DNA of 64,000 nt, taken from contig NZ_PZKE01000004.1 in NCBI RefSeq assembly GCF_003034965.1, positions 124,001 through 188,000 on the forward strand. The letters run 5' to 3'. The position numbers were made by a program, and so were the translations under genes. The stretch comes from Fuscovulum blasticum DSM 2131. Lineage in GTDB: Bacteria; Pseudomonadota; Alphaproteobacteria; Rhodobacterales; Rhodobacteraceae. This document shows, one piece after another, positions 33,412 through 42,673 of this stretch (positions are counted from its first letter, which is position 1; every line of letters starts with the position of its first letter). The notes beneath the pieces were generated by a model. That model had not been told where the DNA came from and did no database searches. It saw nothing but the letters and a program-made list of their open reading frames with translations.

Positions 33412-34344
33412 TCAGCGGTAACGGATGCGAGGATCGACCACCAGATAGGCAAGATCGACCAGCGTGTTGATCAGCAGGAAGAACAGCACGATCACCAGAA
33501 TCGCGCCCTGCACGGCGGGAATGTCGCGCAATCCGACCGAGTCGATCAGCAGCGAGCCGACCCCCGGCCAGGCAAACAGCTTCTCGATCACCACCGAGCC
33601 GCCCAGCATCGAGCCGAATTGCAGGCCGATCGTGGTCAGCACCAGCACGAAGGCGTTGCGCGCCAGGTGGCGCAGCACCAGCCGCCGCTCTGACATGCCC
33701 TTGGATCTTGCGGTTCGAATGAAATCGGAATTCAGGGTTTCCAGCACGGCGGCACGGGTGGTGCGGGCCAGCAGCGCCATCGGCGCGATGCCCAGAGTGA
33801 TGGCGGGCAGGATCAGGTGTTTCAACCCGCCCGAGCCATAGCCGAAGGTCGGCAGCCAGTGCAGCTTCAGAGAGAAGACATACATCAGCACCAGGCCCGC
33901 CCAGAAGGCCGGGATCGACAGGCCCGAAACCGCCAGTGTCATGGTGGCGGTGTCCAGCCAACTGCCCCGCCGCATGGCGGCGAAAAAGCCCAGTGGCAGG
34001 CCGATGCAGACCGCGAACAGGATCGCCGCGCAGGCCAGCCGGAACGAAGCCCAGACCCGCCCGGACAGCATGTCTGCAACCGGGCGCTTGGTGGCGTAGG
34101 AAACCCCAAGATCACCCTGCGCCAACCCCGCCATATAGCGGCCAAAGCGCTGTGGCAGCGGATCGTTCAGGCCCAGTTCGGCCTCGATCCGCTCCAGTAC
34201 TTCGGCAGAAACGTCGCGCTTGTCGGCCTGAAGCGACGAGGCATAGGTGCCCGGAATCACGCTGAACAGCACGAAGACAAGCGTCACGACGACAAGGACA
34301 GTCAGGGCGGCCTGGAACAGCCGTCTGAGCAGGACATTCAGCAT
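33412..34344 (-). CDS. Peptide ABC transporter permease (OppB/DppB type)
   Basis: A 310-residue permease starting with LLRRLFQAALTVLVVVTLVFVLFSVIPG, the standard DppB N-terminus, followed by a periplasmic loop (ELGLNDPLPQRFGRYM), and the EAA-like segment FIRTARSKGMSERRLVLRHLARN. GSVVIEKLFAWPGVGSLLIDSV near the end is typical. It forms the membrane channel with the OppC-type subunit. A GC-rich hairpin lies between it and the upstream binding-protein gene. Confidence 0.92.
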   Translation of the reverse strand: MLNVLLRRLFQAALTVLVVVTLVFVLFSVIPGTYASSLQADKRDVSAEVLERIEAELGLNDPLPQRFGRYMAGLAQGDLGVSYATKRPVADMLSGRVWASFRLACAAILFAVCIGLPLGFFAAMRRGSWLDTATMTLAVSGLSIPAFWAGLVLMYVFSLKLHWLPTFGYGSGGLKHLILPAITLGIAPMALLARTTRAAVLETLNSDFIRTARSKGMSERRLVLRHLARNAFVLVLTTIGLQFGSMLGGSVVIEKLFAWPGVGSLLIDSVGLRDIPAVQGAILVIVLFFLLINTLVDLAYLVVDPRIRYR

Positions 34345-34373
34345 GGTACATCCACAGGCTGACGGGACTGGCA

Positions 34374-34398
34374 GGGGGGCGGCGCGACGCCGCCCCTC
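34374..34398 (-). terminator. GC-rich hairpin between binding protein and permease genes
   Basis: GGGGCGGCG and CGCCGCCCC (34376-34384, 34388-34396) form a 9-bp stem with a 3-base loop in the 79-base gap after the binding-protein stop codon. There is no T-run. Such hairpins often stabilise the upstream transcript or reduce read-through, so that the binding protein is made in excess over the membrane subunits. Confidence 0.55.
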
Positions 34399-34423
34399 CG
34401 GGTGGACAGATCGGCGGGGCCGA

Positions 34424-36061
34424 TCAGCGCGAAGGCGCGTTTTCGTCCAGCCAGACCTGATCCACCTCGATGATCGCGGCCTCGGTCACATTTGCGTCCA
34501 CGCCATGCACCCAGGGCTGTGTTGCCAGCACGGCCTTGTTGTAATTGTGGAACCAGACCGGCGCCTGATCGAAGATATAGGCATCGGCCTTGCGCACCAG
34601 TTCCACCCGCTTGGCGGGGTCAAGCGTGGCCATGGCCTCGTCCAGGATGGCATCGAAGGCGGTATCCTTGAAACCCGCCCGGTTGGTTGACCGCGGGCGG
34701 CGGCTGTCGAAGCTGCGCAGGGCCGAGATCGGATCGGGGCCGGTGCCGTTGGAGCGGAACCACGCCGGGGCTTCGCCCTTGTTGATCGCCTCGACCAGCA
34801 CGCCCGCCTCGACCACCTTGGGGGTCACGGTGATGCCCACGGCGGCAAGGAAGGGGGTCATGGCCTGAAGGACGCCCAGCGAGGACGTCGCATCCGTCAC
34901 CCAGGCCTCGAAGCTGACGCCATCGGTCAGGCCCGCTTCAGCCAGCAGGGCTTTTGCCTTTTCGGGGTCGAAAGCATAGGGCTTGCGGTCGGGATCGAAA
35001 CCGGACGAGGGCGTCGGCAGCCAGCCAACAGCCTTGAACGCCTTGTTCTTCAAAAGCTTTTCAATGATGATGTCGCGATCCACCGCATAGTTGATCGCCT
35101 GCCGCACGCGCACATCGTCAAAGGGCTTCATGTCGAGGTTCATGCCCATATGGCGCGTGAACATCTCGGCAATCTCGATCAGGCCCTTCGAAAGCTCGGG
35201 GTCTTGCGCATACAAGACATAGCCGTTTTCCGACAGGACGGTCGCGTCGATCTCGCCCGCACGGAAGGCCACGTCCAGCGCCGAATAGTCATCGGTGATG
35301 GTGAATTCGATGGCATCGGCATAGGGCTTGCCTGCCTTGAAGTACTTGTCGAACTTCTTGCCCGAGATGCGCGAGCCTTCGATATGCTCGACAAAGGTGA
35401 AGGGGCCGCAGCCGACCGGGTTCGACAGGAAGGTGCCGCTTTCCACCGCTTCGCGCGGCAGGATCGCCGTGACCGCCTCGAACAACAGGAAGCCCGGATC
35501 GGCAAAGCTGTCGAAGGTGATCGAGAAGGTCAGATCGTCGATCTTGGCCAGACCCGTCACCGTATCGGCCTTGCCGTCCAGATAATCCTGGGCGCCCTTG
35601 ATGTTCTGAAGGTTGGAAATCGCCGACAGGCTGCTGCCCGGCGCAAGGATGCGCGAATAGGACCAGATCACGTCATCGGCCACCAACTGGCGGCCATTGT
35701 GGAAATAGATGTTGTCGAGAAGCTTGTAGGTGAAGGTCTTGCCGTCGTCGCTGACCTTCACTTCGGAAGCCAGCTCCAGCACGACCGAATTGGTCGCCGA
35801 ATCCCAGTTGTAAAGCGAGCGGTGGAACGCTTTCGACACCGCCATGTCCTGCGATTCATAGGTGGCGTGCGGATCAAGGCTTTGCAGCGCCGATCCGAAC
35901 GGGGCCACCATCTGCAAGGTGCCGCCGGGGCGCGGCGTGCCCGCCTCCTGTGCGCGGGCGGCAAAGGGAATGGCGCCGACAGCCGCGGCTGCGGTGCTGG
36001 CAAGCATCGCGGCCAGCATACGGCGGCGGCTCAGAACAAGAGAGGCGGGCGAATGGGTCAT
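34424..36061 (-). CDS. Peptide ABC transporter substrate-binding protein, Tat-exported
   Basis: A 545-residue SBP family 5 protein (DppA/OppA type). It has a twin-arginine signal, SRRRMLAAMLASTAAAAVGA followed by an A-x-A cleavage site near residue 37, so it is exported folded. The family segments LDPHATYESQDMAVSKAFHRSLYNW, VVLELASEVKVSDDGKTFTYKL and FDDVRVRQAINYAVDRD are present. The ATG at 36061 follows GGAAG by 7 bases. The ligand is presumably a peptide; the neighbouring YkuD/AstE fusion and beta-lactamase-like gene suggest murein-related or D-amino-acid peptides. Confidence 0.92.
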   Translation of the reverse strand: MTHSPASLVLSRRRMLAAMLASTAAAAVGAIPFAARAQEAGTPRPGGTLQMVAPFGSALQSLDPHATYESQDMAVSKAFHRSLYNWDSATNSVVLELASEVKVSDDGKTFTYKLLDNIYFHNGRQLVADDVIWSYSRILAPGSSLSAISNLQNIKGAQDYLDGKADTVTGLAKIDDLTFSITFDSFADPGFLLFEAVTAILPREAVESGTFLSNPVGCGPFTFVEHIEGSRISGKKFDKYFKAGKPYADAIEFTITDDYSALDVAFRAGEIDATVLSENGYVLYAQDPELSKGLIEIAEMFTRHMGMNLDMKPFDDVRVRQAINYAVDRDIIIEKLLKNKAFKAVGWLPTPSSGFDPDRKPYAFDPEKAKALLAEAGLTDGVSFEAWVTDATSSLGVLQAMTPFLAAVGITVTPKVVEAGVLVEAINKGEAPAWFRSNGTGPDPISALRSFDSRRPRSTNRAGFKDTAFDAILDEAMATLDPAKRVELVRKADAYIFDQAPVWFHNYNKAVLATQPWVHGVDANVTEAAIIEVDQVWLDENAPSR

Positions 36062-36107
36062 GGTCAGCTTCCTGTTGGTTGGTCTTGCTTCTTGTCTTTG
36101 GGGTGGG

Positions 36108-37073
36108 TCAGCCGAAGGCTTCGGCAATGAAGGCGCGGGCAAAGGCGGGCAGGGTGCCGGTATGGGCCGCCGCTGCGGGGCCTTCGGTCATTACCGCCAG
36201 CGTGGCCGAGCGGCCATCCGGCGCCGAGAACGCGGCCACGTCATGCCGCGTCCATGAGGTATGTCCGGCCTTCGACCAGACGCGGAACGAGGCCGGAATC
36301 CCATCGGTCAGAAAACCGGCGATCTGGTCACCTTCAGGGTCAGGCCCGGCACTGCGTTGCCAGTCGCGCGACAGATGCCCCGCCATCCAGTCCCGCCCGG
36401 GCAGCGCGCCGCGCAGGATGTCATGCAGCATGGCGGCACAGGCCTGCGCCGAAAGCTGATTACCCGGCCGCACCTGCCGCGCCTGCCGGGCACGGCCATA
36501 GGGGCTGTCTTCATAGGTGGAATGGATCAGATACACGCCTTCCAGCGCCGGAAGGTTGAGCGACTCCAGCCAGTCCTGCACCTGATGGCGGGCTGTCACC
36601 CAGAGTTCCAGCGCCGCCTCATCCAGCATCGGACCGTCAAAGGCGCCGGTCAGCCGACCCAGCAGATAGGTGGTCGCATCGTTCGACGAGATGCCGATCA
36701 TCGCCTTGACGGCCCGGTGATCCTCATCATCCAGCACAAGGCGGCCGTCTGCCTCGAAAGCGGCAAGCGCCGCGAGATAGACCATCTTGCAGACCGAAGC
36801 CGGGTAGATCTGCTGACGGCCGCGGTGTTGCCACTGCGCCTGCACGGCAAAGGGGCCAGGATCAGCCTCGATCAGCGGGCGGTCATGCAGCATCGCACAG
36901 ACCGAAACCTGCTCGGCCCCGAAAGCGCCAGCAGCGGCTTGCAGCAGCGCCTGAAGCCCGGCCTCCGCGGCGCGGTCCAACACGGAAGAGGGCGGCGGGG
37001 AAAGCAAGGTCAAGCGGTGTTTCCATCCGTTGGTGACGAACAATATGTCAGGGATGCTAAGCCCGCATCGCAC
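36108..37073 (-). CDS. Class A beta-lactamase-related serine hydrolase
   Basis: A protein of up to 321 residues with the three penicillin-recognising motifs: S-x-x-K in PASVCKMVYL, an S-x-N-like SSNDATT, and K-x-G in SKAGHTSW. The active-site serine forms an acyl-enzyme with beta-lactams or D-Ala peptides. No signal peptide is visible, so a cytoplasmic peptidase or amidase role on imported peptides is as likely as drug resistance. The start is uncertain: GTG 37073 and TTG 37013 are both in frame without a good Shine-Dalgarno site. It is the first gene of the peptide operon, 46 bases before the binding-protein gene. Confidence 0.78.
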   Translation of the reverse strand: MRCGLSIPDILFVTNGWKHRLTLLSPPPSSVLDRAAEAGLQALLQAAAGAFGAEQVSVCAMLHDRPLIEADPGPFAVQAQWQHRGRQQIYPASVCKMVYLAALAAFEADGRLVLDDEDHRAVKAMIGISSNDATTYLLGRLTGAFDGPMLDEAALELWVTARHQVQDWLESLNLPALEGVYLIHSTYEDSPYGRARQARQVRPGNQLSAQACAAMLHDILRGALPGRDWMAGHLSRDWQRSAGPDPEGDQIAGFLTDGIPASFRVWSKAGHTSWTRHDVAAFSAPDGRSATLAVMTEGPAAAAHTGTLPAFARAFIAEAFG

Positions 37074-37151
37074 AGGCGAGATACAGAAAAGGCTATTCTA
37101 CTTCATTCACTTTGGATATGAGCTGACGCGACAACCTTGATGGGGGCGAAG

Positions 37152-38078
37152 ATGCGGCCGGGGCTGACCTTGCGACAGGTGGATGTGTTCCGCGCCATCG
37201 TAAAATTCGGCACGGTCACCGCCGCCGCTGCCGCGCTCGGCTCATCCCAGCCCACGCTGACGCGCGAAGTGCTGCGGCTGGAGGCGGCCGTGGGTTTTCA
37301 GTTGTTCGAGCGGCGACGCCAGCGGTTGCACCCGACCGCGCGTGCCCTGAAACTGTATCACGCCATCGAAGAGGCCTATTCCGGCCTCGACAAGATCAAC
37401 GCCTCGCTGCTGCGGATGCGGGCCGCCTATGGCGAGATCCTGCAAGTGTCTACCCTGCCAACATTCGCACAAAACCTGCTGCCCGAGGCGGTGGCGCGGC
37501 TGCATCGCGAGGCACCGGGTCTGACCATCGAGATCGACAACGGTGACCCGCGCAACCAGTCGCCCATCTCGGGCTTCAATTTCGACCTTGGTCTCATCGA
37601 GGGGGAATATGCCGATCCCACAACAGAGGTGATCCCGCTTGGCCGTTTCCCGCAGGTCTGCCTGATCCCTGCCGGGCATCCGCTGGCCAATGGCGAAGGG
37701 CCGCTCAGCCTGCAGGATTTCCAGGATCACGCCTTTGTCTCGCTGGGGCCGAAAGACCCTTACCGGCTGATTCTTGACCGGATGTTTGACGAGGCGGGCG
37801 TGACGCGGCGCCTGCCCGTCACCATGCAATCGGCCAATGCCGTGGGCGAGATGGTGCGCAGCGGCCTTGGGGTCAGCATCCTCAACCCCCTGACCGCCCT
37901 CAGCTATCTTGGAGATCGCGTGGTGCTGCGCAGCTTTTCCCAAGCGCCGGATTTCATGGTCTGCGCCCTGCATCCGGCAGATCGCCCGTGGGTGGACAGT
38001 GCCGGGCGGCTGGTTGGGCATCTGAAGGCGGTCTGCAACGAAACCCGGCAGCGGCTGAGTGCGCTACGGCTGGTCTGA
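37152..38078 (+). CDS. LysR-family regulator
   Basis: A 308-residue LTTR. The N-terminal winged helix (about 4-62) has LTLRQVDVFRAIVKFGTVTAAAAALGSSQPTLTREVLRLE; the effector domain (about 90-300) has the usual two-lobe pattern (FDLGLIEGEY, VSILNPLTAL). It is divergent from the beta-lactamase/peptide transporter operon and most likely activates it, with the peptide or a degradation product as inducer. ATG 37152 after GGGGGCGA is preferred; ATG 37140 is possible. Confidence 0.9.
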   Translation: MRPGLTLRQVDVFRAIVKFGTVTAAAAALGSSQPTLTREVLRLEAAVGFQLFERRRQRLHPTARALKLYHAIEEAYSGLDKINASLLRMRAAYGEILQVSTLPTFAQNLLPEAVARLHREAPGLTIEIDNGDPRNQSPISGFNFDLGLIEGEYADPTTEVIPLGRFPQVCLIPAGHPLANGEGPLSLQDFQDHAFVSLGPKDPYRLILDRMFDEAGVTRRLPVTMQSANAVGEMVRSGLGVSILNPLTALSYLGDRVVLRSFSQAPDFMVCALHPADRPWVDSAGRLVGHLKAVCNETRQRLSALRLV

Positions 38079-38118
38079 GCGGCCCTGCCGGACACGGCAC
38101 TATCGCGCAAGGTTGAGG

Positions 38119-38153
38119 GCAAGCAGCCCAGAATCCGGCTCTGGGCTGCTTGC
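38119..38153 (+). terminator. 14-bp perfect hairpin downstream of the LysR gene
   Basis: GCAAGCAGCCCAGA and TCTGGGCTGCTTGC form a perfect 14-bp stem with a 7-base loop, 40 bases after the LysR stop. There is no T-run, so it may terminate with help or simply protect the mRNA end. An alternative is an insertion-sequence end, since decayed IS DNA starts soon after, but no partner repeat was seen. Confidence 0.55.
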
Positions 38154-38249
38154 GGGCCGCAGGAAAGATCGGCCTCGAGCCGGTTGCAGGAACAAGTTTC
38201 ACGTTCCACGCGAAAGCAAGCATGGCTGACGGCGGTGAAGATCGCGATG

Positions 38250-38795
38250 CCGTGGAGGGCAGAGCGGGATGGGTACGGCAGCACAGCTTGTGCGAGATCG
38301 AGCTTACGGTCGTATGGCGCAGGATACCTACCCATGCGGAAGGGGTTCCTCTACTTGGTGGTGGTCATGGGCTGGTTCACGAGGAAGGTACTCGCTTGGC
38401 ATCTCGAATACGCTGGAGGCGGACTTCTGCGTCGAGGCCCTGAACGAGGCTATCCACCGCTTTGGCGCGCCGGGCATTATGAATACGGACCAGGGGTCGC
38501 AGTTCACATCGTTCGCATGGACCGACCGACTGAAACAGAGCCGTGCCCGGATCTCGATGGACGGCGAGGGGCGTTGCTTGGCAACATCCTCATAAAGCGC
38601 CTCTGTCGGTCCCTGAAGTATGAATGCGTCTACCTGCACGCCTGGTAAACCGGCTCGCAGGCAAGGACTGGCATCGGGCGATGGATCACGGTCTACAACC
38701 ACCAACGCCCACACACTGCCCATGGCGGGCAGCCACCCGCCGTGGTCTACTTCAATCACATTGAAACCGATCAGCAGGTGCAGGCAGTAGCTTAA
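38250..38795 (+). pseudogene. Decayed IS3-family transposase (orfB remnant)
   Basis: Three reading frames together spell an IS3-type integrase core: YLPMRKGFLYLVVVMGWFTRKVLAW, then ISNTLEADFCVEALNEAIHRFGAPGIMNTDQGSQFTSFAW and ISMDGEGR, then RSLKYECVYLHAW, a stop, and YNHQRPHTAHGGQPPAVVYFN up to TAA at 38793-38795. The second catalytic Asp (NTDQGSQF) is present, but at least two frameshifts and an internal stop make the gene dead. CTGTCCAAA just after the stop resembles an IS3-type right end. The N-terminal part is missing or unrecognisable. Confidence 0.8.
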
Positions 38796-38830
38796 GTCAG
38801 CCGAAAATCTGTCCAAAAGTTCGAGAGTGC

Positions 38831-39046
38831 TCAGAAGTCTTCTACAGCATCTTCAAGCGCGGCAAGAAGGGCGTTTATCACCACTGCGGCAAGCAACACC
38901 TGCACCGCTATGCTGCTGAGTTCGACATTCGTTATTACCATCGCATCGCGAACGGCTTTGATGATGCGGAGCGGTTCAACGAACGCCTGAAGAAGCTGGC
39001 CGGGCATAGGCTCGCGCCAAAGCCAGACGAGGCGGCCGACGACTGA
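38831..39046 (+). pseudogene. IS1595-family transposase, C-terminal fragment
   Basis: A 71-codon open stretch ends in TGA 39044-39046 and reads as the C-terminal end of an ISXO2-like transposase: SEVFYSIFKRGKKGVYHHC, then KQHLHRYAAEFDIRYYHR. No start or upstream catalytic residues remain. It abuts the end of the IS3 remnant, suggesting that the IS3 element inserted into or next to an older IS1595 copy. It is of a different subgroup from the intact transposase at 4725-5654. The following 150 bases up to the IalB-like gene hold nothing recognised. Confidence 0.8.
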
Positions 39047-39202
39047 CCTGCTTGGGCGATCTGGCGGTTAGCGCCGCTCAAGCGGCGGGTTTGTCAAATA
39101 TACAGTCCCCCAACCCTGGGATGGCGCCGGTTGACCTGCCGCATTTCCTTCGGGCGCCCCTGCGTACCATGACTTGGCCCGCGGTGTTTGGGGTGGACCA
39201 TT

Positions 39203-39727
39203 TCAGGGGGCCGGCAGGGCCAGTCTGGCCCAGGCATCGTTGAAGCCCGCTGGAGACAAGGCAACTTCAAGCGTTTTGCCATCCGGTGCGGTCATTGAGG
39301 CCGTCAGCTTCTGCGAGGCGCCGATCGCGGCCACCGTCGCCGCATCCAGGGCCGGGCGCAGGATGCAGCCCGCCGGCAGGCAGGTATCAAACGCGGCCGC
39401 GACCGACAGATCGCCATCGCCCTTGAGCGCCAGCCCGGCCGAAAGTTTCAGCCCCAGCGGTGCGACGATGGTGGCCGCCGCGCTGCCATCGGGTTGCCGT
39501 GTCATGCCAATGGCCAGCACGCGCTTGCCTGATTTGCTTTCGTTCAACTCCTGCGTCATCTCGCACAGGCGCGGGGCATTGGCCGTGGCGGCGGGCACAC
39601 AGCGCACCATCCAGTCACCGAAGGTTTCGGTCGTCATGTCGGCGGCCACGCCTTCCGCCTGCGCCGCACCCACAGCCGCAAGGATTGCTGCCGCAACGGC
39701 AGCGGCAAGGGATTTCTTCTTGAACAT
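39203..39727 (-). CDS. Invasion-associated locus B (IalB)-family periplasmic protein
   Basis: A 174-residue protein with a signal peptide (1-24, KSLAAAVAAAILAAVGAAQA). The mature part shows the IalB pattern: TTETFGDWMVRCV, RLCEMTQELNESKSGKRVLAIGM, LGLKLSAGLALKGDGD and FDTCLPAGCILRPALD, with Cys pairs likely in disulfides. The name comes from Bartonella; in free-living alphaproteobacteria the family is common and its function is unknown. It lies 60 bases downstream of the autotransporter gene on the same strand. Confidence 0.87.
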   Translation of the reverse strand: MFKKKSLAAAVAAAILAAVGAAQAEGVAADMTTETFGDWMVRCVPAATANAPRLCEMTQELNESKSGKRVLAIGMTRQPDGSAAATIVAPLGLKLSAGLALKGDGDLSVAAAFDTCLPAGCILRPALDAATVAAIGASQKLTASMTAPDGKTLEVALSPAGFNDAWARLALPAP

Positions 39728-39787
39728 CTGCCTGACCTTTCAGGTTGCGCCCCGGCCCTGCGATGGGGCCGGGGTCAGGCTATTGCA

Positions 39788-42454
39788 TCAGAACTGGACG
39801 CGGAAGCCGACGGTTGCTGCAAGACCTTCGGCGTCGCCGCCGTCAATGGCGCGGCGATAGGACATTTCCGTATAGATGGTCTTGTTCCCATCCCAGAGAT
39901 AGGAGCCGCCGACGCCGATTTCGGCCCAGGTCGCCGCGTTGGTCTGGGTCAGCGCCACCCCGTCCACCGTGACCGTGGTGTCGCCCGAGAAGTTGTGCAG
40001 CAGGTTGCCGATCACATAGACCTTTTCACGGTGGTTCACCTCGGACGAGGTGGCACGGTCGCCGAACAGCCATCCTTCCGAATACTCGTATTCCCAGGCC
40101 ACGCCGATACGGCCGATCAACTGGTCATTGTGCCCCAGATCGACCAGCGTGCCCTGATCGTCGGTGAAGCTGCCGCCCGAGATATGCGACCAGGTCAGTT
40201 GTGCCTGCGGCACCAGCGCCGAATTCGCGCTGATCGCCTTGCGCCAGCCGATTTCGGCCCCCACGGCGGTTGCGGTCAGGCCCTTGCCGTCAAGCAGCGT
40301 CGCCCCGTCGAAGGTGACATCCGTCTTGAGGCGGTTCACCTGGCCCTGAAGGTCAACGTAAAGCCCGTTGTCGCCATACCAGGTGCCGGTCACGCCCAGA
40401 CCCAGGCCATCGGCCTTGATGCTGCCGGTGCCCTTGGCGGTGGTGGCATCTGTCGAGGAATGTCCTGCCTGCAGCGTGATGCCCAGCACCCACTGGCCGG
40501 CATCGCCACGTTCCAGCGGGTGGTCATACCCCAGTTGCAGGCCCCAGTCGCGGCGATCGGCAGCGATGCCGCTGGTCGAGCTTTCCGGCCGGATTTCCGA
40601 CTTGTCGCCCCAGACCCGCATCCAGGCCCCGCGCGCAGGGTCGACCACGCCCACGCGGGAGCTGTCGCGCCCAAGCCACTGCCGCTGCCCCACCCGCTGT
40701 TCCAGCGTCGGAAGGCGGGCCAGCAGGGCCGCAGGAAGCGCTTCATGGATGCTGCCGGGCGCGGGCGGTTCAACAACCGCAGCTTTGGCGACCAGATACC
40801 AGCCCTCGCTGCCCTGAGCGAGCGTATAGGTGAAGTCACCTGCCGACACAGACCCGCCCTGCAAGACGAAGCTGCCGGTGAAATCTGTCGTCTGGACAAC
40901 CAGGATGCCCGTTGTCGTGGCTGCCCCGGTGCCGCCGATATTGTTGACAACCAGCGTGGTCGTGCCCGAGGTTGCCCCGCCAACCACCAGAATGTCGGTG
41001 GCCGACGCATCATTGCCCAGAACGGTGTCAAGCGTGACGGTGCCGCCGTTGCCCGCGTAACCCGCAGTGACGGTCAGCGTATCGCCCGCGCTTCCGTTGC
41101 CAAGGACAACGGTTCCGGCATTTGCAAGATCGCCCGTCAGGGTGAAGGCAGATTCCGCAAAACCAAGCGTGGTGCCACCCTGCACGATCATGCCCAGAGG
41201 ACCACCCGTGGCGGGGCCACTGCCAACCTCGGCGCCCGGGCCGGCAAGGGTAAGCGCGGTGGCATCGGCCAGCACCAGCCGTTCCCAATCGGGCAAGGAC
41301 GACCCGTTGGCGGTGACGGTCAGGCCAGACAGGGTGAGCGTGTCGATATAGCCGTCGTCCGCCAGAACGTCATCACCGCCGCTCAGGGTCTGGCTGCCGT
41401 CCCAGGTCGCGGCCGTGACGGTCAGCAGATCCGAACCATTGCCGCCGTCGAATTCCGTCAGCAGGCCCGAGGACCAGGTGGCGGTATCGTCGCCATCGCC
41501 GCCCATCAGGCCACCGATGGTTGCGCCATTCAGGACCAGCGTGTCATTGCCGGCATCGCCGCTGACCGGGCCGCCGACGGTGCCGCTTGTCAGGGTGATG
41601 AGATCGTCGCCCTCATTGCCCTCGATGAACTTGCCGATGTCCGCGCCCGCAAGCCCCGACTCGCCGAGGGTGATGGTATCGTTGCCGGTGCCCCCCCGAA
41701 CGCCCACGGCCGAGCCCTTGCGCAGCGCGATCAGGTCATCGCCATAGTCGCCACGGATTTCCCCCCGTGAGGTGCTGTAGCCTGCATAGGCATAGACGAT
41801 ATTGGCACCGTCGAGGACGATGGTATCGTTCCCGCCGGTGACGAACGGCGCATAGCTGGGATCGGCGGACCAGACATCGCCGACCACGTCACCGTTGATG
41901 GTACCGCCGTTCAGCAGGATAGTGTCATTCCCCAGGGCGATGGTCAGCGAGGGGCCGGGATAGATGTTCGAGATGTCGCGCAGATAGTTCAGATCGCCGG
42001 TGATGCCGTTGAAGATCGAGACCTGCGACGGCGTGAACTGGGCGCCTTCGTTGAAGATGATGGTGTCATTGCCCAGCGGGCCGATGCCGGGCGTCCAGAC
42101 GAAGGCATCACCGTTGATGTATTGGGTAACAATGGCCCCGCTGTTGACCGTGATATGGTCATTGCCATAGCCAATTTCGGGCAGCGGTTTGGGATACCGA
42201 TAGTCGCCCACAATCGCCCCGTTGAAGCCGGCGTTGACAGTGACGGTATCGTTGCCGGCAAAGGGCAGAAGCTGGCCCGGCTGATCACAGGTGATGGTGT
42301 CATCGCCGTCTGTGATCGGCCCGCAGGCGGCATGGGCGGGGCCGTTCGCCAGCACAAGGCCGGCAAGCAGGGCCAAGGAGGAGATGCCCGAACGCAGGGC
42401 CCTACGGCAAGGGCGGGAAATACGCGAACTCGGAAAGCCACATTGCACTGGCAT
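39788..42454 (-). CDS. Autotransporter with RTX-like Gly-Asn-Asp repeats
   Basis: An 888-residue type V secretion protein. A signal peptide (about 1-43, ending GPAHA) is followed by a long passenger with recurring GNDTI/GDDLI motifs (for example GNDTVTVNAG, GNDTIIFNEG, GNDTITLGESG) spaced irregularly, as in beta-helical or RTX-like folds. A proline-bearing linker (VVEPPAPGSIHEALP, about 595-610) leads to the autotransporter beta-barrel, which ends in the outer-membrane signature GFRVQF with C-terminal Phe. GGAG lies 7 bases before the ATG. Adhesion or biofilm roles are typical but not shown. Confidence 0.88.
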   Translation of the reverse strand: MPVQCGFPSSRISRPCRRALRSGISSLALLAGLVLANGPAHAACGPITDGDDTITCDQPGQLLPFAGNDTVTVNAGFNGAIVGDYRYPKPLPEIGYGNDHITVNSGAIVTQYINGDAFVWTPGIGPLGNDTIIFNEGAQFTPSQVSIFNGITGDLNYLRDISNIYPGPSLTIALGNDTILLNGGTINGDVVGDVWSADPSYAPFVTGGNDTIVLDGANIVYAYAGYSTSRGEIRGDYGDDLIALRKGSAVGVRGGTGNDTITLGESGLAGADIGKFIEGNEGDDLITLTSGTVGGPVSGDAGNDTLVLNGATIGGLMGGDGDDTATWSSGLLTEFDGGNGSDLLTVTAATWDGSQTLSGGDDVLADDGYIDTLTLSGLTVTANGSSLPDWERLVLADATALTLAGPGAEVGSGPATGGPLGMIVQGGTTLGFAESAFTLTGDLANAGTVVLGNGSAGDTLTVTAGYAGNGGTVTLDTVLGNDASATDILVVGGATSGTTTLVVNNIGGTGAATTTGILVVQTTDFTGSFVLQGGSVSAGDFTYTLAQGSEGWYLVAKAAVVEPPAPGSIHEALPAALLARLPTLEQRVGQRQWLGRDSSRVGVVDPARGAWMRVWGDKSEIRPESSTSGIAADRRDWGLQLGYDHPLERGDAGQWVLGITLQAGHSSTDATTAKGTGSIKADGLGLGVTGTWYGDNGLYVDLQGQVNRLKTDVTFDGATLLDGKGLTATAVGAEIGWRKAISANSALVPQAQLTWSHISGGSFTDDQGTLVDLGHNDQLIGRIGVAWEYEYSEGWLFGDRATSSEVNHREKVYVIGNLLHNFSGDTTVTVDGVALTQTNAATWAEIGVGGSYLWDGNKTIYTEMSYRRAIDGGDAEGLAATVGFRVQF

Positions 42455-42673
42455 ACTGCCACTCCATCACACACACGCCACGAATCTTTCCACAACACTG
42501 TGGAAGTCAAGATTGGATGTATGCAATCAATTTGCGGCAGGATTTTGGCAGTGTCTGAGCGGTATTCCGAAAAAAGGATGCGCCCGAGTGCCGCCCGCAA
42601 TCTGACAAGATCGTGCACGGTTCCGCCCTTGGCAGCAGTCTTTCTTGCGTGGCTTTCCGCGGCGACCGGCGCT

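Noticed and set aside
36108-37073. Antibiotic-resistance beta-lactamase
   Set aside because: The three active-site motifs are present but no signal peptide is visible, and the gene heads a peptide-transport operon; a peptidase or amidase role fits better.
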